In this document: positions 23,949 through 37,010 of the stretch, in pieces | Numbering within the stretch: the first letter of the stretch is position 1 | Layout: every line of letters begins with the position of its first letter | Assembly (NCBI RefSeq): GCF_932526225.1 | Contig: NC_064039.1 | Coordinates: 14,774,139-14,838,138, forward strand | DNA: 64,000 bases | Direction: 5' to 3' | DNA from: Nematostella vectensis | Lineage: Eukaryota > Cnidaria > Anthozoa > Actiniaria > Edwardsiidae | The notes under the pieces: model-generated | What the model was told of the DNA's origin: nothing | Database searches by the model: none | Seen by the model: the letters and a program-made list of their open reading frames with translations, nothing else | Translations under genes and position numbers: made by a program

Positions 23949-26699
23949 AAACCGGCCCTAAAATGAGTTAAGATACCGTTTTTATTCGTTTGCAGTCATT
24001 TTTATACAATATAGAGCTTTTCTATATATTTTTTATCTGTTCGGATTTGCTAGGCGAAATTACAGCCATCCGAAAAATCTAGTTACTCATCCCGAGGCAT
24101 CCGAAACTCCTAGCGATTCTAAGATCCTTAAGCGAAATTTCTAGGTAATGTCCCTTGTATACTCCCTCCCGAAAATACTAGGTTTCCTTTTTTTAAAGCA
24201 TGTCGGACGTAAAAATCTCCCGAAAATGGTGATGGTGGTAACAAAAGCAACTCCGAAAAACATAGGTGATCCAGCTCTCTTCCCGTGAAACATAGGTGAT
24301 CTAGAAATACAAATTCCAAAAAAAGTAGATATTTCTAGGCCGACCCCGAAATCCGTAGGTGTTGCTTCCGAACAGATATTTGACCGAAAATGGTCGTTGG
24401 GTACCCTTGTTTACCACTACCGGTTGGCAACAAATATAGCAAAACCATCCTTTCTATAAACGATGACTAACTTCAAAATCTGGGATTGAATTTCTTCCAG
24501 CGTAAAATCATCGACTTTTCCTAATTTGTTAAGCGCGAATTAGATCGATCAGTGAAAGAGATCAACTCTTGTTCTTTCCGTTCACTATTTTGTTTGGACA
24601 TGCGAAGTAAAGCCGGAACCAACAGATTCTGTTGGTGAAAAAATTGATTATCCCAGAGCCTTGTATCTTGCAAGGAATGAGATTGATCATTTCTGGAACT
24701 ACTTACACATCTGGGGCACAGATGTCGCTTGTTTTTGCGACTTTACAGATCACAACTTACCATACGCTGCTGGCAATGTTTGCAAAGGTCACCTGCAGGC
24801 GTACGCACCAAGCTTGGATTATGATTTTAATCATAATAGCCATTAAAATTGCCAATAGCCCGTGTCTAAAGACGAACATTATTTCACGAAGAAATCAGTG
24901 CCTAGGTAACTTTGGGAAAACTTTCTTATTGTATTTATGCGATAACAATGGCCTGGGTGGAAACTTGCCAGAGCGCTATCATTGTCCATTAGTTTCGGCA
25001 GCTCTTGCCCATTTTAAAAAGCTACATCACCACAGATATGGTTGGATTTACTAGTGAAATATTAACTTTCCTCTACAATGGCAAGCGAAGTTCGACTGGA
25101 AACCCATCAAGTGTATATAACTCATGACGTCAGAAAATCAAAGAAAAGTCGGTCAAGACAAGACATTTTCAAAACACGATTACAAATATAACCAATATGC
25201 GCAGAGGCAGTTTCAAATCCAAACATCAATAGCTATATTTTGTTAATTATTAAGGTGAAAGTATAGGGTTTCTATAGTGACGCCACTTGTGGGGATGGCC
25301 AAATCGATAGGATGCGCTCACTAACTAAATTATGTAACCTGAATTAATTCGTGAGGGAAAGGGAATTATGAATATGTTATGAATATGGGGGGTGGGGAGG
25401 GAGGGGGGACTGAGGGAGAAGTAGAAGCTCATACTTGTGTCATACAAAGCATATGTCCGCACACTTTCCATCCCTTAGCGAAAATTCATTTCGTCTTGCT
25501 AGCAGCCCTTTGAGTTCCGGTGACTCGCGCGCATCATTCCTTAACCAATATTTGTCATTTTGTCATTTACCGTGTACGTGACATCCCGTGGAGAGGGCCT
25601 AACTGTGCTTTTGCTAATATTTGTGTAAAACGTGTTCTACCTTAGTTGAATTTTGCTTTAGGATATTATGTATCGGGTAATCATTAAGCTTTTATGTTTT
25701 GGTAACGAAGAAATCTTAGAAAACACGTCCACTTGTGGGAATATCAAAGCATCCCGCTTTTTATAATTTATTATAGTTATCTTTTGGCATTTGTCTTAAT
25801 TTTATTGATTTTATCATTAACTCGAGTTTGTTAGATTTGACGTTTTCTTATAGCCTGATCAGCACTTTAATATAATGCCATATACTGCTTAAAAAAAGAC
25901 TGCCCTAATATATTTCCAGAAAAGAAGTTTTGTGATTTTTAAATAACACTTTTAAATTAGGTTTTAACCCTAGAATATTTTTCATCAAGATTTTCTTAGA
26001 GATAGAATTTAAGCTTTAACGACTTCTCAAATTGATAGGTAAGTTCTTTTCTTGTTAAGTTTTAGCCAGTTAGCATGCAAATTGTTCGAAACGGTTTTAT
26101 GAATATCAAACGGTCCAATTAACAAACAAAGCTTGCAATAAAAAAACATTAAACGAAATAAATAATATTGTGTGATTAGCACTGATTCAAAGGTGGAAAA
26201 TTTTAATCTGGCAAACGCTCAGACACAAGTATCCCGTACGTATCATCCCTTGATGCATACTTGAGCGCAAACACCCTTTTGATAAAGGTCTACTGTCGTA
26301 GCGGGAATGTTGAAATGACAGGAAATATTTTTATTAGCCCGCTTAACAGGCGCTAGTTGCGTGTAAGAGACGGAAGAGCAGAGCTTAGGTAGACGAGCTA
26401 ATTGCGCGAAAAAACGGAGGCGATAACGTGCAGGTTTCGGAGTATCGTGGGGCGCTTTTCCAGAGCCTTTTTAGGCTATATTTGTATGCAAAATATTTCC
26501 TGTAGAGTAAGACGTCAAAATAACTGTTAGAGATTGAAACCTGAAGTGATGTTTTCTAGCAACGATGTCGATAGCAAACCCTTTTACTGCCTTCATATGG
26601 AATTTGTCGTCAAGCAGTATCCTTATAAAAGCGGTGTAGAGAAGGCTGAACTCACACTCACGGTTCAAAATCAAAGTTGTTCTTCGTATCTACGTCGCG
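23949..26699. other. Non-coding interval upstream of the secreted-protein gene
   Basis: 24030-24420 has loosely repeated CGAAA plus CTAGG-like words. Around 25385-25420 there is a guanine-rich stretch. The 140- and 61-codon frames at 24632-25054 overlap each other and show no domain. The promoter of the downstream gene should lie in the final kilobase, which I cannot resolve further. Confidence 0.4.
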
Positions 26700-29600
26700 A
26701 TGAAAGCTCTGCTTTTACTTTTTCTTTCAAGCTGTTTGGTGGCATCCATGCTTTCAGGTACGCTGTGATTTACTTGTTTTATTTTAACAAAAATCCTTTT
26801 TATAAGAAAGTCCATCCTGAGGTTTACTCAAATTTTTAATAACACACTAAGAACATACTGAGGCTCAGTAGATAGGAGCATTGATGTTTTAGTCCTGATG
26901 CGTTTTAAAATGCAGAATCGATTTGTGTTTGTGAAAAATTGTTTCAATTAATTTCGTATGATATTTTGATATACACTGAAATTTATCCTTAAGAACATTT
27001 TCATCCTTAATAAAATGCTCCAAAAAATAAGAACGGTCCAGCTTCAACGGAAAATTAGAAATTCTTATAAAAAAGAGTATTGTGAATGTTCTTATATCAA
27101 AAGTCAAGTTATAATTTATTCATGTTTTTTTTCTTCGCATGATTTAGGACTCTTTCTGTGTTTGAAAAAAAAAGACTGCTTTGAAAAGCATTCAATCATT
27201 TTGAATGCATTATACCAAAAGTCATGTAATGATTTCATCGCATGATTTAGGCCTCGTTCGCTTTTTCAGACTCAGCATCTGGCAATCGGGGTCAATCATC
27301 GGGAGGTAATGGGAATCGCCCAGGTATGAAGAAAAAGAAACCCCTAGGTAATACAAAAACCATTCGCATGCTATTTTGCCCATTTTGAGTGAGGAATTTC
27401 GTACTTTCGACACATTGGTCAGGTGGTTCTTGTTGAGAGAAGCTGCTTAAACTAGCATCGGTCTACCTTTCTGCATTTGAAAATAAGACCGCTTGCGGAA
27501 AAGCGTTCAGCCTAGCCGTAGCAAGCCTTGAATTATTGGCGGGCACAAGATGTAGATGTAGGAGATGGTTTATTATTGGTACCATATAACTTTTGTTACA
27601 TAGGTTGTTTCAAGTTTAAATACAGAATCATTAAGAAAACGGGGGGGGGTACCCTACCCCCTGCAGCAAGGCAGCCAGGATTTCTAACAGACGGGGGCCC
27701 AAAAGGGACGTTCAAGGCATTTTCTCCTGTAATAAAATTTAAATTTTGCATTTAAATAATGTTTTATAAACTCACTGTATTTTCGGCTAATAGGGGGAGG
27801 GGGGGCTAATGCATTATATCCAAAGTCGTGTGATGATTTCATCGCATGACTTGGGTCTTCGCTTTTTCAGACTCAGACTCAGCTGGCAATCGGGATCAAT
27901 CATTGGAAGGTAATAAAGAGATTATTCCGCATATCATTTTTTGTTGATTTTGTGTTTCGTACTTTTGACAATGGTCAATGTTTCTTTGCTGAGAGAAGCT
28001 TAAAGGAACACCTTGAAGCCATGAAGGAACATCTAGGTATGATGCGCAGAACAACAGATTGCTGAGATACGTGTGACAGTATCGTGCGGTAGACCAAGTC
28101 TTTTTGTTTTAGATTGGCGATGTTTTACCCCCAAACTGTCATATAGACAAGCAAAAAAAATATATTTACTTTATTTACCTTTACTCGCAAACCACACTCC
28201 TTGTTTAGTACACAACGGCTTTAATGATGCACACTAGCAGATGAAGACGTAGCTTTACTCGAATAATGCACATCTACGAAAGTGTTCAGTTTTGTCACAG
28301 CACGCATATGCGCATTCTTTTCCAGCATTCTCGTGTGGAACTTGGTGGCGCAATACAATTCTTGGTCGATGCCAAACATCGATACAAGCCCCTCCTTCAT
28401 GGGGCATGACCTCCCATTTTATAACTCCAGGGAACGTTTATAAGGGGGTGTTATAGCCATTCTTTTTATATGTTTGGAGTTCAGAGATTGATAAAAGAAT
28501 AAATTGCTTTATGCAGGTCGATCCCATGATTATGGATGTGAAAACAGCTCGCCCGTTAAGATCGGATGCTTCAAGAGCATATATGGATGGGGAAAACAGC
28601 TGATGCCTGAACTTCTCATCACTGACCGGGACAACACGAGCAACGTCTTCTCTGGCGAGGAAATCGACTGGAAAAAATGGAGGGCCTATAGAAACGAGTG
28701 AGTGATATAATAAACGATAACGAATGAGTGAATGGTATATTGAGTCGACAGCAACGAGTGAGTGGTGTAATGAACCGACAGCAACGAGTGAGTGATATAT
28801 TGAACCGAAAGCAAAGCGTGAGTGATATAGGGAATCGACAGCGGCGAGTGAGTGGTATAATGAATCGACAGCAAAACGTGAATGGTGTTATGAAACGACA
28901 GCAACGAGTGAGTGATACAATGAATCGACAGCAACGAGTGAATGATATAATGAACCGACAGCAGCGAATCAATGATATAATGAACCAACAGCGACGAATG
29001 ACTGATATAATGAACCGACCGCAATGAGTGAGTGATATAGAGAATCGACAGCAACGCGCGAGTGATAAAATGATTTGAAAGCAACGATTGAGTGATGTAG
29101 TGAATCGACAGCAACGAGTGAATAGTATAATGAACCGACAGCAACGAGTGAATGATATATTAAGTCGACAGCAACGAGTGAGTGGTATAATGATTGACTT
29201 ACAGCAACGAGTATGATATAATGAATCGACAGCAACGAGTGAATGATATAATAAACCGACAGTGACGAGTGAGTGATATAATGAACCGACAGCGACGAGT
29301 GAGCGATATAATAAATCGACAGCGAAGAATGAGTGATATAATGAACCGACACCAACGCGCGAGTGATATAATGAGTCGCCAGCAACGAGTGAGTGGCATT
29401 GTTAATCGACAGCAACGAGTGAATGTTATAATGAACCGACAGCAACGAGTGGAGATATAATGAACCGACAGCAACGAGTGGAGATATAATGAACCGACAG
29501 CAACGAGTGGAGATATAATAAATCGACAGCGACGAGTGGAGATATAATAAATCGACAGCAACGAGTGGAGATATAATAAATCGACAGCAACGAGTGGAGA

Positions 29601-32017
29601 TATAATAAATCGACAGCAACGAGTGAATGGTATAATGAACCGACAGCAACGAATGAATGATATAATGAACCGACAGCGACGAGTGATAATGAACCTACAG
29701 AAACGAGTAAATGATTTATTGAGTCGACAGCCACGAGTGAGTAGTTTAATGACCGACTTACAGCAACGAGTAAGTGATATAATGAATCGACAGCAATGAG
29801 TGAGTGATATAATGATTCGACAGCAACCAGCGAGTGATATAGTGAATCGACAGCGACGCGTGAGTGGTATAATGAACCGACAGTTACGAGTGAATGGTAT
29901 AATAAACCGACAGCAACGAGTGAGTGGTGTAATGAACCGACAGCAACGAGTGAGTGATATATTGAACCGACAGCAACGAGTGAGTGATATAGTGAATCAA
30001 AAGCAACGAGTGAGTGATATAATGAACCGCAGCGACGAGTGAGTGATATAATGAGTCGTCAGCAACGAGTGAGTGATATAGTGAATCAAAAGCAACGAGT
30101 GAGTGATAAAATGAACCGAAAGCGACAAGTGAGTGATATAATGAGTCGACAGCAACGAGTAAGTGGTATAATAAACGCCAGAGACGCTGTTTGTAGATGG
30201 TATAAGCCAGCGATACTCTATCAAGCATAAATTACCGCAAAAGTAAATTGGATTTTATTAGAGAACTTAAGATTGAGGTTGGACGAGTTTATCGCTAACG
30301 GCAAACCGCAGGCCGCGGTTTGCGGTTTCACGTTAGACGTAGGCCCATTTTTTAAAATTAAGATTCGAGGTTGTCTGTACAAGTCATTATATAGCAATTC
30401 CTCAACCCAACATAAACCACTGACACTGTTTTGTGTTTGGCATAAGAGAAGTTTATTATAAAATCACTACAAACTGATAAATGAAAAACTAAAATAATAA
30501 TAATAAACCTCTCTGCCACCCTTCACACAAAGCCCAGGGTGGGAGGGCGGGAAAAATATGAGCTTGATATATAAACGTTGAAAAGAACAAAGAATTATAG
30601 AGTGAAGCTGTGAACGTGTGCTAGCAATCAAGACTAGAGATAACTGAAATACAATATGCTGGCTTGAGCAATTAATCCCTTTAAGCTAGGTGCCCAAAGG
30701 GGGGTAAATTCCTCAACCCAACATAAACCACTGACACTGTTTTGTGTTTGGCATAAGAGAAGTTTATTATAAAATCACTACAAACTGATAAATGAAAAAC
30801 TAAAATAATAATAATAAACCTCTCTGCCGCCAAACCATCAAGCATAAATTACCGCAAAAGTAAATTGGATTTTATTAGAGAACTTAAGATTGAGGTTGGA
30901 CGAGTTTATCGCTAACGGCAAACCGCAGGCCGCGGTTTGCGGTTTCACGTTAGACGTATGCCCATTTTTTAAAATTAAGATTCGAGGTTGTCTGTACAAG
31001 TCATTATATAGCAATGACCCTCTAAAAGGAGCCATATAAAACGTGTAAATAACATCGCTATAACAAAAATGGTAAAAAAAGGTTTTTGCACCGATAAGCT
31101 TAAGATTTTTTCGAAGCAACAGGTTTAACAAGAAGCTTTAATTCTGGCGCCATGTTTGTTTCCATTCATGCCGACCACTTTGACTTTGCGCTAATAAAAA
31201 TCATTCTCAAAAGTATTTTTCAATTGTAAAACAAATATCAGTTGAAAGTTAACACATAGTAAAATCTAACTCTCTGTGTTAAACGTGGGATTTCGGTGAA
31301 CAAGAATACGCAAAACCTTGCCGTAAATGTCTTACTTCTAGAAGGGGTCCCAGCCGTACAAAACGTGAACTTCGAACGGCAAACGCGACGGCAAGCCCTG
31401 GTCACGTGACCGCTTAAGGTTTGCGGTCAGCCGTAAATCGCGAAAAACCTGGATCTTAAGGTCTCTAATATATAAATTCAAACATGTGAATTTGTCTTAA
31501 AGATTTCTTTGCCGATGTTCCGATGCAGCCAAGAAGAAAGGATACAAGAAGATCGGTAATAAAAAACTAAAGCTAACAAAATAATCACCACGTCCACGTC
31601 CACTTTACCCTAAAAGAGGTATAAAACCACCGTTTTCGTTCATAACAACAATTGCAACAAAGAGCAACAAGAAGCAGAAAAGATAGCATAACAACAAACA
31701 ACAACCACAGCCACCTAACTTCCCAAACCACCATTACTTCTATTAACAACAATTGCTACAACAACGACACTACCATTCACCAACACCTACCACAAACAAC
31801 GACAGTTCTATAATAATGCAACAATCCCATGTATCTCCCAGGTCTGCAGTTTTACGGAGAGTGCTGGAGCGGACCTAACGCCGATCAAGATTTTGACCGG
31901 TTGGGCCCATCCATTAACTGCACTCAGAATCCGAAAACAGAAAAGAGATGCAGAAAATCTAACAACAGGGCGGCGTGTGTCGGAAAAGGATTTGCTTTCT
32001 ATGTGTACGAAATCTGA
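26700..32017 (+). CDS. Small secreted cysteine-rich protein, six exons
   Basis: Exons 26700-26757, 27270-27323, 27871-27909, 28517-28697, 31503-31555 and 31842-32017 join at GT-AG junctions with matching phases into 186 codons plus TGA. Exon 1 encodes a signal peptide (MKALLLLFLSSCLVAS). Exons 2 and 3 encode a short Gly/Asn/Ser-rich linker. Exons 4-6 encode one compact domain with eight cysteines; its landmarks are IGCF, the acidic/aromatic EEIDWKKW, CRCSDAAKKKG and QFYGECWSG. I associate this domain with extracellular cnidarian proteins, loosely resembling WSC-type carbohydrate-binding modules; no precise function can be given. The protein should be secreted and disulfide-bonded. Exon 2 has an alternative in-frame donor at 27305. 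The fourth intron (2.8 kb) opens with a minisatellite. Confidence 0.82.
27180..27960 (+). repeat. Tandemly duplicated exon with flanking intron (exons 2 and 3)
   Basis: The segment around exon 2 (from GTCATGTAATGATTTCATCG at about 27222) and around exon 3 (from about 27822) are homologous across the acceptor, the exon (both containing CTGGCAATCGGG) and the donor. A partial third copy of the intron part may lie near 27090-27160. The two exons keep the same phase (1-1), so either or both can be used without breaking the frame. Confidence 0.75.
28690..30175 (+). repeat. 30-bp intronic minisatellite made of donor-like units
   Basis: About 49 units of 30 bases, close to CAGCAACGAGTGAGTGATAT plus AATGAACCGA. 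The array starts within the last bases of exon 4: the authentic junction reads AAACGA|GTGAGTGATATAAT, and most units repeat ACGAGTGAGTGATAT. About twenty units keep GTGAGT, the perfect +1 to +6 of a splice donor. Open frames over the array on both strands follow from the 30-base period and are not genes. Confidence 0.95.
30224..31016. repeat. Duplicated segments in the same intron, order A-B-B'-A'
   Basis: A (about 30224-30400) and A' (about 30838-31016) are near-identical, starting CAAGCATAAATTACCGC and including the palindromic CGGCAAACCGCAGGCC with GCGGTTTGCGG. B (about 30401-30525) and B' (about 30708-30830) are near-identical, starting TCCTCAACCCAACATAAACC. The near identity implies a recent event, either insertion or template-switch duplication. 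Confidence 0.85.
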
Positions 32018-35000
32018 AATGACTAAACGGTCAGTGACTTGCGCAGAAACAATACAATCATTTTTTGGTGGTATCCTTTACTCCATTACCCTTAACTCCA
32101 AATAAACAAAAGCCTACCTTTGTACCCCCGAAGGACTGACTGCTGGTTGAAGCAGTCATTTTCTCTTTTAAACATTGCTTAAATTGATTGTGTAGTTCCT
32201 GAAAATATCCATACATCCCCCCCACCCTTGATTTGGAATCTCCAATCCCCTGAAAAAAAATACAGTAACTGTTAATGAAAACGGGGCATTCCCCCCTCCC
32301 CTCTGGAAATTCCAGGGCGTTTGAATCCCCCGTCCCCCACACCCCACGTAATTTCCAATCCCCGCAATGGGGGGATGGATATTTCCTGGAACTACACATT
32401 ATTGAAATGATGTCTGGTCTATGTTTCAGGGTTTCTACAGCAAAAGTGATCGATCGGATTTTAGAAGTTACTTTAAAGGGATGTTTAGAGAAAAAAATCT
32501 TTTAAAAATACAAGGAGAGAAGATATAATTCCTCTAACAATAAAAGAAGTTATAACGAATGTATTCTTTAATGATTGTAGTAGAGATAAATGGTGAAATA
32601 AAGGCCCCGAAATGACACAACAGCTTATTGCTTCTCATAGTTTGGTTCTGGGGGATAAAAAACTTTTATATTCTCTCGAATAATGAATGATCACAGAAAC
32701 AAATAACTAATCATATTGCACGTTTTATTAGATGATATGGCGTCCCAAACATAGGCTTTCACCGGTTTGATTTTGATAAAAAAATTGCACTATGTATTTC
32801 CTGTTGCATCAACTTTTCAGTCAATAATTAATCCATAATAAATTGATTATTAATAAGTTATTAATAAGTGATTAATTTCTAATAAATCATAAATAATGTT
32901 TAATCTTGTTGATACACGAAATCTGGTAAAAAAAAGCTACGCACTAGCTTAGATTCACCGACTACCGACAAGACCGATAATTCTTTTCGACTACCGAAAA
33001 ATTATGGAAATTTTAACTGACTACCGACATGCAGCCCCCCCCCACCCTCCCCACCCCCCCCCCCCCGCTCTATCCAGACCCTGTTAGCTTGGGGTGTTGG
33101 TGGGAGATTTATGGGACAATTGTGGATGTGCCGGATCGCCCTAGTGTTATTTATCTATCAGTTCAGAGATGCCAGGTAGTCATTGCTTCCGGTTCTAGAG
33201 ATATATTGAGAAAATAGCAGTATTTATTATTGATAGTACTAGACAAGTTAGACATGCCAGGGTAGTAACTGCTTCAGGTTCTAGAAATGCCTTGTATCAG
33301 TCTATATTGAGCAAGAAGTTTTGATAAGGGACCCAAATTTGTGAATACAATGGCATAAAAACCTTCATTTTATAAAGCTTTTTATCGAATGAAAAAGAAA
33401 TGTATTGCTTTTTGGTTTTGAAGAGGCCCTTTAAAGATATAAAGGCACATTTAAATGAAAATTCACCATTTTCCGATTATGAATTGATTTTGAAGTGATG
33501 GTCCCAAGAAAAGACAAAATGCCTTTTAGCTAAAAAGGCTTCCTTCGTAGGACACTCTCGAGCTAATAAAATGGAGAAAGGTAATTCGTCTGATTGGAAA
33601 GTAGAGCAAATAAGTCTCACGACAATAAAAACTGATTTTAATTTATTTGTAGTGTAGATCGGAATTATGTTGGCATTTTCTTTTAATAAAAGTGAGTCAA
33701 AAGGGAGTAAGTAAGCATAAGACTGAAAAACAGAAAAATCAAAAGCGAGACTGATAAACAGACTGATAACCAGGTGTAAAAGGTCTTGGGAACATCAACT
33801 TGACAAAATCAACTTGAAACAAGGGCTAATACGAAAACCTTCCTTAAAACAAAATAGATTACAGCAAAATAGAAAAATAAAAAAATAAACGTTTTACAAT
33901 TTAGGCCTTAAAAAGCAAAATAATCTACATACGGTAGGGGAGAGAGACCTGCCCGGCGAGTAGCTACCATTCTTCCATCAGAATAGTTATTGTTAATTTC
34001 CGCCCAAATTCCAGCACTCTCGCAATAACGTGTTCCAGTGCAAGTCGCCTCTTGATTTTATCAAATGGTTACCTTATGGAACCACATCTATACCTTAACT
34101 GATCCGATTACTTTTTCTTCTCTATAAATTTGCTACTATGAAGAACCAAAAGTTCGAGCAAAATCGGCACAAATGTCTCCGGGAATAATAAAAATGGGAT
34201 TAAATAATAAAACTCTTTAGCGTTCAGTGCCGTAGCAGCCTCGGAATATTGGAGAGGCACAAATACAAAAACATTAAGAGAATATCGGGGGCACCGCCAC
34301 ACCCCTATAGGTCATTTCCATATATTTGTTTTCAAATATTGGGGGGGGGGGGGGGGGCACATGCCCCTAGTGCCCCACCCCATGCTACGGCCCTGGCGTT
34401 TGCGAGAAATTAAATCGATTGTATTAAAGGATTGCCAAAAAAATCAGGTCTAATTTGGAAATCAAGACCAGCCTAACAATTGGCTGTTCTAAGAGAGGCA
34501 TCATATGAAGATAGCCCTCGGTTGTATTATGTTAACGAAATTCGCCATTTCTCTGCTTAAGACCTGTTCTTATTAAAACCATACCCCCCCCCCCCCCCCC
34601 CCCCCCGAGCTCCATTATTTTGTGTGTGTGTTTTAATATTGTTTACTTGAATGTTAAGTATATCGCTGCAAATAAGATAAAGAAGAGGTGGTCAGAGGTG
34701 GTTTACAGGTATATAGCCCTTGGTGATATCAAACCATCTTTCTCGTGATTCTCAGTCGATGAAAGGTGTGCTTTTGACTATCAAAAGTTTAAATTAGGCC
34801 AAAAAATCCTTTGCTCTCAAAATTACCTGCGTCTATTTAACAGACCTCTATTTAGTTAGACGTAGAAGCCGATTATACTATCATTCAATAGTCAATGAGG
34901 CCGAAGTAGGCTATATTGATAAGCAATATATTTACACACTTTTTGCTCGGACGGCACGGGTTCTTTTTTGATTAACTATTTTTTGCTGAAAAAATATTTT

Positions 35001-35160
35001 TTCTGCTGTGTGATGAAGGGTGTAATAGCAATATTTCCAATTTAAACAAATGCCGCTTAATGTCTGCGATTGCCGACCACAGGGGAGGAAATTAAAAGGC
35101 CACCTAGTCAGAACTTCTGAGAGGGCTGGGCAAAATTTTATTTTGAGCTAGGTCGGTGAG
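32018..35160. other. Non-coding interval
   Basis: Follows the secreted-protein gene. It contains one inverted-repeat element (see 32191), homopolymer C runs at about 33035-33066 and 34585-34606, and a G run at about 34341-34357. The G run is followed by CACATGCCCCTAGTGCCCC and GCTACGGCCCTGG, which looks like one end of a MITE whose other end I cannot find. No gene-like frame is seen. Confidence 0.4.
32191..32399. repeat. MITE-like element with inverted repeats of about 30 bases
   Basis: The left end reads TGTGTAGTTCCTGAAAATAT then CCATACATCCCCCC, and the right end is its near reverse complement (GGGGGATGGATATTTCCTGG then AACTACACA). The interior is C-rich and non-coding. The target duplication is not clear. 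Confidence 0.65.
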
Positions 35161-35197
35161 TGCCCCATGCAATCCCGTAGCCAGCGGGGGGACCCAT

Positions 35198-36290
35198 TAT
35201 TCGACCCGCCACTCGACCCATCACTCGACCCACCACTCGACCCACTACTCGACTCATCACTCGACCCACCACTCGACCTACCACCCGACCCACAACTCGA
35301 CCCACCACTCGACCCAACACTCGATCCAGCCCTCGACCCACCATTCGACTCAGCACTCGACCCAGCGCTCGACCCATCACTCGACCCATCACTCGACCCA
35401 CCATTCGACCCATCGCTCGACCCACCATTCGACCCACCATTCGACCCATCGCTCGACTCATTGCTCGACCCACCACTCGACCCACCACTCGACCCACAAC
35501 TCGACCCACCACTCGACCCACCACTCGACCCACCACTCGACCCACCACTCGACCCACCACTCGACCCACCACTCGACCCACCACTCTGCCCACCACTCGA
35601 CCCACCACTCGACCCACCACTCGACCCACCACTCGACCCGCCACTCGACCCGCCACTCGATCCACCATTCGACCCACTACTCGACCCGCCACTCGACACT
35701 TGACCAACCACTCGACACACCACTCGACCCACCACTCGACCCGCCACTCGATACTCGACCACCACTCGACCCACCACTCGACTTATCACTCGACCTACCA
35801 CTTGACCCACCACTCGACCCGCCACTCGACCCATCACTCGACTCGCCACTCGACACTCGACCCACCACTCGACCCATCACTCGACCCACCACTCGACCCG
35901 CCACTCGACCCACCATTCGACCCACTACTCGACCCGCCACTCGACACTTGACCAACCACTCGACACACCACTCGACCCATCACTCGACCTACCACTTGAC
36001 CCACCACTCGACCCGACACTCGACCCATCACTCGACTCGCCACTCGACACTCGACCCACCACTCGACCCATCACTCGACCCACCACTCGACCCTCCACAC
36101 GACCAACCACTCGACCCTTCACTCGACTCGCCACTCGACACTCGACCCACCACTCGACCCATCACTCGACCCACCACTCGACCCTCCACACGACCCTCCA
36201 CACGACCCACCACTCGACCCATCACTCGACTCACCACTCGACCCATCACTCGACCCGTCACTTGAACCACCACTCGACCCGCCACTTGAC
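35198..36290. repeat. 12-bp minisatellite array of about 1.1 kb
   Basis: About 90 copies of ACTCGACCCACC with frequent variants. The variant pair ACACTTGACCAACC recurs at about 35695 and 35943, showing higher-order structure. Because 12 is divisible by 3, all six frames are nearly stop-free and give tetrapeptide repeats; none is supported as a gene. Confidence 0.97.
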
Positions 36291-36602
36291 CGGAAGTATA
36301 TGCAACGGATATGCCTTTTTAAGAGTTGTCTTTGATTTTGGCATATAAATTTGTGGTTTCGCACACATTCTTAACTTTATTGAGTAATTAACCCAAGGGG
36401 GTCAGCACGAACGGCTCACTTCTGGTAATTCAAATGCCTTGATTTTAACCACATAAACCTGACGCTCTTTAAAAGGGGGCGTTAGAGTGAACCACAAAAA
36501 CATTTTTGCTGTGAGAATTTACATATTCACACTAAAAAGAAAATCAACAGTAAAGAAAGAAATAACAAGCGAATCCTCCATAAAAATGACTGACATCATT
36601 AC

Positions 36603-36756
36603 AGGTAGGTAGGTAGGTAGGTAGGTAGGTAGGTAGGTAGGTAGGTAGGAAGGTAGGTAGGTAGGTAGGTAGGTAGGTAGTTAGGTAGGTAGGTAGGTAG
36701 GTAGGTAGGTAGGTAGGTAGGTAGGTAGGTAGGTAGGTAGGTAGGTAGGTAGGTAG
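36603..36756. repeat. (GGTA)n microsatellite
   Basis: About 150 bases of GGTA repeats with a few interruptions. On the minus strand it directly follows the reverse transcriptase relic and may be that element's 3' simple-repeat tail. Confidence 0.97.
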
Positions 36757-37010
36757 ATGCATCCTATGGGTGCATCCCATTTACTATCAAGTATAACCCA
36801 TGCACAGACGATAGCACCATAGTCTAATATTGGCTGTATATGAGTGACTGGTTCTTGCTTTAAGGGTTCTTGCTTTAAGTGACAGGAATTTCTTTTTCTT
36901 TTTCCTAGTCGCTTGGAGATCTTATTACGAATGTACTTGAGGTGGTTGTCCCGGGTTTGTCTAATTTGATGACAAGCCAGTTTAACATCATCGACACATT
37001 CAAGCAAGAC
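36757..37010 (-). pseudogene. Relic of a non-LTR retrotransposon reverse transcriptase (C-terminal part)
   Basis: In the minus-strand frame the segments IRNKISKRLGKRKR and, soon after, IQPILDYGAIV match the pattern of the thumb-side region of CR1/L2/Jockey-like reverse transcriptases (a KISKRLG-like helix followed by PILDYG). The remainder is missing or scrambled, and the frame then enters the tetranucleotide repeat. The longer open frame running to 37352 has no further recognisable part. It is a fossil fragment. Confidence 0.5.

Noticed and set aside
22535..23949. Long minus-strand frames with LYFAFAS heptads
   Set aside because: Result of a 21-base period without stop codons; no independent sign of a gene.
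24632..25054. 140- and 61-codon frames upstream of the secreted-protein gene
   Set aside because: Overlapping frames without domain or splice support.
28686..30230. Frames with SVHYITHSLL or DIMNRQQRVS repeats
   Set aside because: They come from the 30-bp intronic minisatellite inside a supported gene's intron.
32058..32399. 113-codon minus-strand frame
   Set aside because: Covers a MITE-like inverted repeat and C-rich spacer; no protein-like features.
35138..36364. Frames with GGSS, THHS or PLDP tetrapeptide repeats, up to 369 codons
   Set aside because: All six frames are open because of the 12-bp period; not evidence of coding.
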